A DNA stretch of 10,180 bases from Actinomycetes bacterium (GTDB taxonomy: Bacteria; Actinomycetota; Actinomycetes; Actinomycetales; Beutenbergiaceae): the NCBI GenBank assembly GCA_021793935.1, contig JAJYRV010000050.1, forward strand, positions 1-10,180. The letters run 5' to 3'. Numbering within the stretch: position 1 is the stretch's first letter; each line of letters starts with the position of its first letter. Below, piece after piece: positions 6,469-10,180 of the stretch. The notes beneath the pieces were generated by a model that saw only the letters and a list, made by a program, of their open reading frames with translations, ran no database searches and was not told the DNA's origin. Made by a program: the position numbers and the translations under genes.

Positions 6469-6933
6469 GTGGCTGTAAGAATTCGTTTGAAGCGCTTCGG
6501 GAAAATCCGCGCGCCCTTCTACCGTGTCGTTGTTGTCGACTCCCGCAAGAAGCGGGACGGCCGGGTCATCGAGGAGATCGGGAAATACCACCCGACCGAA
6601 GAGCCTTCCCTCATCGACATTGACGGTGAGCGGGCCAAGTACTGGCTCGGCGTGGGTGCCCAGCCCTCCGAACCGGTACTCGCGCTGCTCAAGGTGACGG
6701 GGGACTGGCAGCAGTTCAAAGGCATCGACGGCGCAGAAGGCACCTTGAAGACCAAGGAGGCCAAGGACTCCAGCGAGGACCTCATCAAGGCCGCCGCCGA
6801 CGACGCGGAGCTCATCAAGGCCAAGGCCGCCGAAGCCAAGGCCGCCGAGGACGCCCCGGCGCAGGACGCACCTGCGGAGGACGCACCTGCTGAAGACGCA
6901 CCTGCTGAAGACGCTGCCGAAAGCACCGAGTGA
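6469..6933 (+). CDS. rpsP: 30S ribosomal protein S16 (bS16) with long acidic tail
   Basis: Residues 1-85 are a standard bS16: [28 protein letters not shown] (18-33) and [11 protein letters not shown] (37-47). S16 is an early 16S rRNA-binding protein needed for 30S assembly. Unlike the 80-90 aa E. coli form, this one has 154 residues. The extension has an Ala/Lys/Glu stretch (about 92-126) predicted to be helical, then EDAPA repeats (127-150). GTG 6469 is selected because the invariant AVRIRL motif starts there and AAGGAG lies 11 nt upstream. The gene ends in TGATG, shared with khpA, so the two are translationally coupled. It is probably expressed from the promoter near 6335 with a structured leader. 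C-terminal acidic extensions on S16 occur in other actinobacteria; their role is unclear. Confidence 0.97.
   Translation: MAVRIRLKRFGKIRAPFYRVVVVDSRKKRDGRVIEEIGKYHPTEEPSLIDIDGERAKYWLGVGAQPSEPVLALLKVTGDWQQFKGIDGAEGTLKTKEAKDSSEDLIKAAADDAELIKAKAAEAKAAEDAPAQDAPAEDAPAEDAPAEDAAESTE
6847..6918 (+). repeat. 15-bp tandem repeat encoding EDAPA units in S16
   Basis: Four full 15-bp units start at 6847, 6862, 6877 and 6892, with a partial fifth at 6907. They encode E/Q-D-A-P-A. The last three full units are nearly identical, differing at third positions and one G/C, which suggests recent slippage expansion. The repeat stays in frame and lies just before the rpsP stop. Confidence 0.85.
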
Positions 6934-7169
6934 TGTTGGTCGATGCGTTGGACCACCTCGTGCGGGGGATCGTCAACCACCCCGACGACGTCGAGGTGAG
7001 GCTGCGCTCGCTGCGCCGCGGTGACATGCTCCAGGTCCGGGTCCACCCCGACGATCTGGGGCGGGTGATCGGCCGATCCGGGCGAACCGCCAACGCGCTT
7101 CGCACCGTCATCAACGCGCTGAGCCCCGACGCACCCGTCCGCGTGGACGTCGTCGACACCGACCGGTAA
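6933..7169 (+). CDS. khpA: KH-domain RNA-binding protein KhpA (YlqC family)
   Basis: A 78-aa protein with a single type II KH domain; the GxxG loop is GRSG (47-50) inside RVIGRSGRTANALRTV. The N-terminal [20 protein letters not shown] matches the family that sits after rpsP in many Gram-positives. In streptococci KhpA pairs with KhpB/Jag and binds many RNAs, affecting cell division; the role here is inferred from family. ATG 6933 shares its A with the rpsP stop (TGATG). A GTG at 6930 would add one residue, but the family begins at this Met and the overlap is typical, so 6933 is preferred. There is no separate strong Shine-Dalgarno, so translation is likely coupled to rpsP. A terminator-like hairpin follows 16 nt after the stop. 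Confidence 0.93.
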   Translation: MLVDALDHLVRGIVNHPDDVEVRLRSLRRGDMLQVRVHPDDLGRVIGRSGRTANALRTVINALSPDAPVRVDVVDTDR

Positions 7170-7185
7170 CGCAAGATGATGGCCG

Positions 7186-7213
7186 AGCCCGCACCAAGGA
7201 GTGCGGGCTTTGT
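7186..7213 (+). terminator. Terminator or attenuator hairpin between khpA and rimM
   Basis: AGCCCGCAC (7186-7194) pairs perfectly with GTGCGGGCT (7201-7209) around a 6-nt loop, CAAGGA. It is followed by TT-G-T, giving CTTTGT at the 3' edge. A 9-bp GC-rich stem with a short U tract is a respectable intrinsic terminator for a high-GC genome. It lies 22 nt before the rimM ribosome binding site and ATG, with no obvious promoter in between, so partial read-through (attenuation) is more likely than a hard stop. Confidence 0.62.
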
Positions 7214-7235
7214 CATACCCACCCCGAGGAGAGTC

Positions 7236-7757
7236 ATGGCACGCGAAGGCGAGTTGTACCGGCTGGCCACGATCGGCGCTCCCCGTGGCCTGCGCGGAGA
7301 AGTGCGGCTGAACCTGCACACCGACAACCCCGAGGGCCGCCTCGCGGCCGGGACCGAGGTCGCCACCGACCCGGACATCGGCACCTTGCGGATCGCGGCG
7401 CTCACCTGCCGGGAGGAGAAGTGGTTCGCGAGGTTCGAGGGGCACCCCGATCGCACCGCCGTCGAAGCGCTCGTGGGCACCGTGCTCCTCGCCGAAGGCA
7501 CCGAAGAACCCGACGCTTGGTATCCCGCGGAGCTCAAGGGACTGCGCGCCCAGCGGCCCAGCGGGGAGACGATCGGCGTCGTCACCGGGCTGGAACACTA
7601 CCCGGCGCAGGACGTGCTCGTCATCAAAGAAACCGCTGGGCAGCGGACGCTCGTTCCGCTCGTGAAGGCGATCGTGCCGATTGTTGACCTCGAGGCGGGC
7701 CGGGTCGTCATTGACGCGCCACCCGGACTGCTCGCCGCGGACGGGGGGCCCGAGTGA
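7236..7757 (+). CDS. rimM: 16S rRNA processing / 30S maturation factor RimM
   Basis: A 173-aa protein. The N-terminal RimM barrel (about 7-90) opens with [23 protein letters not shown], the family signature. A PRC-barrel domain (about 95-166) follows, with [26 protein letters not shown] and [21 protein letters not shown]. RimM binds S19 and helps mature the 30S head. The start is ATG 7236, with GAGGAG (7226-7231) four bases upstream. An in-frame ATG at 7176 would add 20 residues encoded by the terminator hairpin and is rejected. The stop overlaps the trmD start by 4 nt (GTGA), the usual rimM-trmD coupling. A hairpin upstream (7186-7209) probably lowers its expression relative to rpsP. Confidence 0.95.
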   Translation: MAREGELYRLATIGAPRGLRGEVRLNLHTDNPEGRLAAGTEVATDPDIGTLRIAALTCREEKWFARFEGHPDRTAVEALVGTVLLAEGTEEPDAWYPAELKGLRAQRPSGETIGVVTGLEHYPAQDVLVIKETAGQRTLVPLVKAIVPIVDLEAGRVVIDAPPGLLAADGGPE

Positions 7758-9010
7758 GCACCGGCCGGATCGACGTCGTCACGATCTTTCCGGAGTTCTT
7801 CTCCTCCCTGGAGGTCTCGCTCATCGGCAGGGCCCGGGCAACGGGGAGCCTGGATGTCACCGTGCACGACCTGCGGGAATGGACGACGGACCGGCACCGG
7901 AGCGTTGACGACACCCCGGCCGGGGGCGGCGCGGGCATGGTGATGCGCGCGGACGTGTGGGGCAGGGCCCTCGACGACGTGCTCGCCCGCGGCGGGCCCC
8001 AACGCCCCGCGACCCTCATCATCCCGACCCCGGGCGGGGAACAGTTCACGCAGCGCACCGCCGAAGACTTCGCTGCCGGCCTCGCCCGCGGCGAACAGCT
8101 CCTCATCGCCTGCGGGCGCTACGAAGGCATCGACTCCCGGGTCCCGGAGCACTACCGCGCCCGCGAGGGCGTGCGGGTGCGGGAAGTGTCCATCGGCGAT
8201 TACGTGCTCAACGGCGGGGAGACCGCCGCGATGGTGATGATCGAGGCGGTGGGCCGGCTCGTGCCCGGCGTGGTGGGAAACCCCGACTCCCTCGTGGAGG
8301 AGTCTCACGGCGAGGCGGGGCTGCTGGAATACCCCGTGTACACGGCCCCCGCGCAGTGGCGGGACCTGCCGATTCCCCAGGTGCTGCGCTCAGGCAATCA
8401 CGAGAAGATCGACGCCTGGCGCCGCGCGGAGGCGCTCGCGCGGACCGCGCGGGTGCGCCCGGACCTGCTCGCCGCGCACGAGGTGAGGGTCCGGCGGGGA
8501 AAACGGCGCGATGCCCCGCGGCTGCACGAGGTCGCCGGCCGGACCTTCCCCCTCGCCTGCCCGCCGGACTTCCCACGCGAACCGGCGCGGGCCTTCGTTG
8601 CGCAGAACCTTACCGAGGAGAACTTCCGCACCTGGGCGAGGGCCCGCGATGCGCAGCTGTGGGTCGCGGAGATCGCCGGGGTGATCGTCGGCTACAGCCT
8701 CGTGTTGCTCCGGCGCACGGCCCCAGAGATCCCCGCCCAGGAGCCGGCGGTCACCGCCGACCTCAACAAGTTCTATATCCTGCCCGAACACCACGGGGCG
8801 GGGACCGCCCGCGCCCTCATGGTCACCAGCCTCGAGCACGCCTACCGGGCGGGGATGCGGGTGATGTGGCTCGGGGTGAACCAGCGCAACGAGCGCGCCC
8901 AGAAGTTCTACCGCCGCCACGGTTTTGAGGTGGCCGCGGAACGCACCTTCGCAGTGGGGCGAACCCGGCAAGCTGATTTCGTGATGGAGCGCACGTTAGA
9001 TTTCGCTTGA
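7754..9010 (+). CDS. trmD: tRNA (guanosine-37-N1)-methyltransferase TrmD fused to a GNAT acetyltransferase domain
   Basis: A 418-aa protein, much longer than the usual 230-270. Residues 1-245 are TrmD, the knotted SAM enzyme that makes m1G37 in tRNAs and prevents +1 frameshifting. Visible motifs are [20 protein letters not shown] (39-58), [15 protein letters not shown] (118-132), the knot [11 protein letters not shown] (146-156) and [11 protein letters not shown] (213-223). Two usual residues differ. Glu183 stands where Asp169 (E. coli numbering) acts as general base, with Arg168 correctly 15 residues before it, and YTRP is YTAP (Ala198). After a basic linker, residues about 265-415 form a GNAT domain with acetyl-CoA loop [14 protein letters not shown] (343-356), [20 protein letters not shown] (372-391) and an ending like PaiA-type polyamine acetyltransferases. 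There is no stop or frameshift between the domains. GTG 7754 overlaps the rimM stop by 4 nt, with a G-run (7743-7748) as a possible ribosome binding site. The acetyltransferase substrate is unknown. Confidence 0.93.
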   Translation: MSTGRIDVVTIFPEFFSSLEVSLIGRARATGSLDVTVHDLREWTTDRHRSVDDTPAGGGAGMVMRADVWGRALDDVLARGGPQRPATLIIPTPGGEQFTQRTAEDFAAGLARGEQLLIACGRYEGIDSRVPEHYRAREGVRVREVSIGDYVLNGGETAAMVMIEAVGRLVPGVVGNPDSLVEESHGEAGLLEYPVYTAPAQWRDLPIPQVLRSGNHEKIDAWRRAEALARTARVRPDLLAAHEVRVRRGKRRDAPRLHEVAGRTFPLACPPDFPREPARAFVAQNLTEENFRTWARARDAQLWVAEIAGVIVGYSLVLLRRTAPEIPAQEPAVTADLNKFYILPEHHGAGTARALMVTSLEHAYRAGMRVMWLGVNQRNERAQKFYRRHGFEVAAERTFAVGRTRQADFVMERTLDFA

Positions 9011-9036
9011 GTAAGAAGTTGTGCCAAACTTATCCA
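9007..9036 (+). promoter_or_regulatory. Weak candidate promoter for rplS-lepB
   Basis: TTGAGT (9007-9012, overlapping the trmD stop) and TATCCA (9031-9036) are spaced 18 nt. The -10 lacks the final T, so the match is imperfect. Two strong -35-like hexamers further down, TTGACG (9105-9110) and TTGACC (9144-9149), have no -10 at proper spacing. A promoter in this 164-nt gap is expected because L19 is needed in large amounts, but its exact place is uncertain. Confidence 0.3.
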
Positions 9037-9073
9037 GGTTGCACGTGCGTTTCGCCTGCTCTGCCACGGGGGA

Positions 9074-9136
9074 GCGGCACGAGAAATTGCCGCGTGAACC
9101 ACATTTGACGTTTCGGCGGGTCCCCCGCCACGGAAA
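9074..9136 (+). promoter_or_regulatory. Hairpins in the rplS leader
   Basis: GCGGCA (9074-9079) pairs perfectly with TGCCGC (9088-9093) around an 8-nt loop. Downstream, GGCGGG (9115-9120) pairs with CCCGCC (9124-9129) around a 3-nt loop, and the helix continues after a 3-nt bulge (9130-9132) with TTTC (9111-9114) pairing GAAA (9133-9136). Further up, CAGG 9035-9038 can pair with CCTG 9055-9058, and GCACGTGC (9041-9048) is a perfect palindrome. No T tract follows the second hairpin, so a terminator is unlikely; a leader or protein-binding site for L19 is possible. Confidence 0.42.
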
Positions 9137-9174
9137 TTCGCTCTTGACCTGTGGCAAGCGCGGGAAGGCACACC

Positions 9175-9555
9175 ATGAAGAAGCTGGACTCGATTGACGC
9201 CCCGAACCTCAAGGAAGTACCGAACTTCCGGGCCGGGGATACCCTGCGGGTGCACGTGAACATCGTTGAAGGAAACCGCACCCGTGTGCAGGTCTTCCAG
9301 GGCACCGTCATCGCCCGGCAGGGCAGCGGCATCGCGGAGACGTTCCGGATCCGCAAGCACTCCTTCGGTGTAGGCGTTGAGCGTGTCTTCCCGATCCACG
9401 CCCCGACGATCGACAAGATCGAGGTCGTCACCCGCGGAGACGTGCGCCGCGCGAAGCTCTACTACCTGCGTGACCGCGTGGGTAAGGCCACCCGCGTGCG
9501 TGAACTGCGCGAGGTTGCGCCGGCCACCCAGGACCCAGCCGCCGACAACGAGTGA
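9175..9555 (+). CDS. rplS: 50S ribosomal protein L19 (bL19)
   Basis: A 126-aa bL19, a structural protein at the 30S-50S interface. Signature segments are [20 protein letters not shown] (16-35), [20 protein letters not shown] (38-57), [20 protein letters not shown] and [17 protein letters not shown]. The last 16 residues or so are an acidic, Pro/Ala tail beyond the usual 115 aa. ATG 9175 is chosen for GGAAGG (9163-9168) six bases upstream and for the family start. An in-frame GTG at 9151 would place the ribosome binding site inside the coding sequence. A 164-nt structured gap separates it from trmD. The stop overlaps the lepB GTG by 4 nt. Confidence 0.97.
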   Translation: MKKLDSIDAPNLKEVPNFRAGDTLRVHVNIVEGNRTRVQVFQGTVIARQGSGIAETFRIRKHSFGVGVERVFPIHAPTIDKIEVVTRGDVRRAKLYYLRDRVGKATRVRELREVAPATQDPAADNE

Positions 9556-10180
9556 GCACCGGCGCCGACGACGCCCTCCACCCGGAGGATTCCGGTGCGG
9601 AGGCGTCGCCGCGCCCGGGAGCCAAGATCCCGTGGCAGCCGATAGGCAGCCCAGAGCCAGCAGCCGAATCCGAGCCAGCCGGCCCCGAGGAACGCCCCGC
9701 CGGTCGACCCCGCTCCGCGGGTTTCCTCAGTTTCCTCAAGGAAACGACGATCGTGCTCGGGATCGCCCTGGTGCTGTCGGTGCTGTTGAAAACCTTCCTC
9801 ATCCAGGCGTTCTACATCCCGAGCGAATCGATGCAGAACACCCTCCAGGTCGGGGACCGGCTCATCGTCAACAAGCTCAAACCCAAGTACCAGGACCTCG
9901 AGCGGGGGGACATCGTCGTCTTCGTCGACCCCGGCGGGTGGCTGCGCACGGAAACCCCGGAACCCACCGTGGTGGAGAAGGCCCTCACCTGGGTGGGGCT
10001 GCTACCGCAGAACGCCAACGAACACCTCATCAAACGCGTCATCGGGATGCCCGGGGATACGGTGGAGTGCTGCGACGAGGAGGGGCGGATCCTCGTCAAC
10101 GGCACCCCCATCGACGAGCCCTACATCTACCCGGGGGCGGAACCGAGCGAGAAGGAATTCTCCGTCACCGTCCCGCCCGC
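9552..10180 (+). CDS. lepB: Type I signal peptidase LepB (3' end outside window)
   Basis: The first 209 codons of a membrane serine protease that cleaves signal peptides from exported proteins. GTG 9552 overlaps the rplS stop in a GTGA, so translation is probably coupled; no good Shine-Dalgarno is seen. Residues 1-62 are a Pro/Ala/Glu-rich cytoplasmic extension with low complexity. One membrane segment follows (about 66-88), then [20 protein letters not shown], with Ser93 in the S-M motif as the expected nucleophile. Lys161 in [14 protein letters not shown] is the expected general base. A segment of about 20 residues between GDIVVFVDP and the Lys box is typical of actinobacterial forms. The long Pro-rich N-terminus is longer than in E. 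coli but common in this phylum. The remaining C-terminal boxes (with the usual GDN motif) are past the window edge. Confidence 0.95.
   Translation, partial: MSTGADDALHPEDSGAEASPRPGAKIPWQPIGSPEPAAESEPAGPEERPAGRPRSAGFLSFLKETTIVLGIALVLSVLLKTFLIQAFYIPSESMQNTLQVGDRLIVNKLKPKYQDLERGDIVVFVDPGGWLRTETPEPTVVEKALTWVGLLPQNANEHLIKRVIGMPGDTVECCDEEGRILVNGTPIDEPYIYPGAEPSEKEFSVTVPP

Noticed and set aside
6930..6932. GTG start for khpA, one codon before ATG 6933
   Set aside because: ATG 6933 fits the family N-terminus and the common TGATG stop-start overlap.
7176..7235. 20-residue N-terminal extension of RimM from ATG 7176
   Set aside because: It would translate the terminator hairpin, lacks a Shine-Dalgarno, and ATG 7236 has GAGGAG at proper spacing.
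9105..9149. TTGACG and TTGACC as rplS promoter -35 boxes
   Set aside because: No -10 hexamer lies 16-19 nt downstream of either; for the second the -10 would fall on the ribosome binding site.
9151..9174. Upstream GTG start for rplS
   Set aside because: It would place the clear GGAAGG ribosome binding site inside the coding region; L19 proteins start at the ATG 9175 Met-Lys-Lys.

Overview
The window looks like a chromosomal housekeeping region of a high-GC actinomycete (Actinomycetota). Support: very strong G/C preference at third codon positions, frequent GTG starts, many 1-4 nt gene overlaps, an FtsY with an N-terminal membrane segment, and the order smc - ftsY - ffh - rpsP - khpA - rimM - trmD - rplS - lepB. 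All genes run on the + strand. I see no mobile element, CRISPR array, tRNA or rRNA. Genus cannot be fixed from the sequence alone.

Layout. 1-1856: C-terminal half of the chromosome-condensation ATPase SMC. 1857-1959: gap with a nested inverted repeat and a promoter-like element abutting the next ATG. 1960-2256: unrecognised 98-aa single-pass membrane protein. 2319-3542 ftsY and 3600-5171 ffh: the SRP receptor and the SRP GTPase, adjacent with only a 57-nt gap. 5181-6269: metal-dependent amidohydrolase. 6270-6468: promoter and structured leader. 6469-7169: rpsP (S16) and khpA (KH RNA-binding protein), overlapping by one base. 7170-7235: terminator-like hairpin. 7236-9010: rimM and a TrmD-GNAT fusion, overlapping by 4 nt. 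9011-9174: structured gap. 9175-10180: rplS (L19) and the start of lepB (type I signal peptidase), overlapping by 4 nt and running off the window.

How they work together. Two themes are interleaved. One is protein targeting and export: Ffh and FtsY deliver nascent chains to the membrane, and LepB cleaves signal peptides. The other is ribosome assembly and decoding: S16, L19, the 30S maturation factor RimM, the m1G37 tRNA methyltransferase TrmD, and KhpA. The likely regulatory design is high expression of the two ribosomal proteins and lower expression of RimM and TrmD. It is suggested by separate leaders ahead of rpsP and rplS and by a terminator or attenuator between khpA and rimM.

The most unusual items are the PaiA-like GNAT acetyltransferase domain fused to the C-terminus of TrmD, a Glu where TrmD normally has its general-base Asp, and the possible leader RNAs in front of rpsP and rplS. 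I found no clearly new multi-gene system; this is mostly a conserved core region with a few local oddities.
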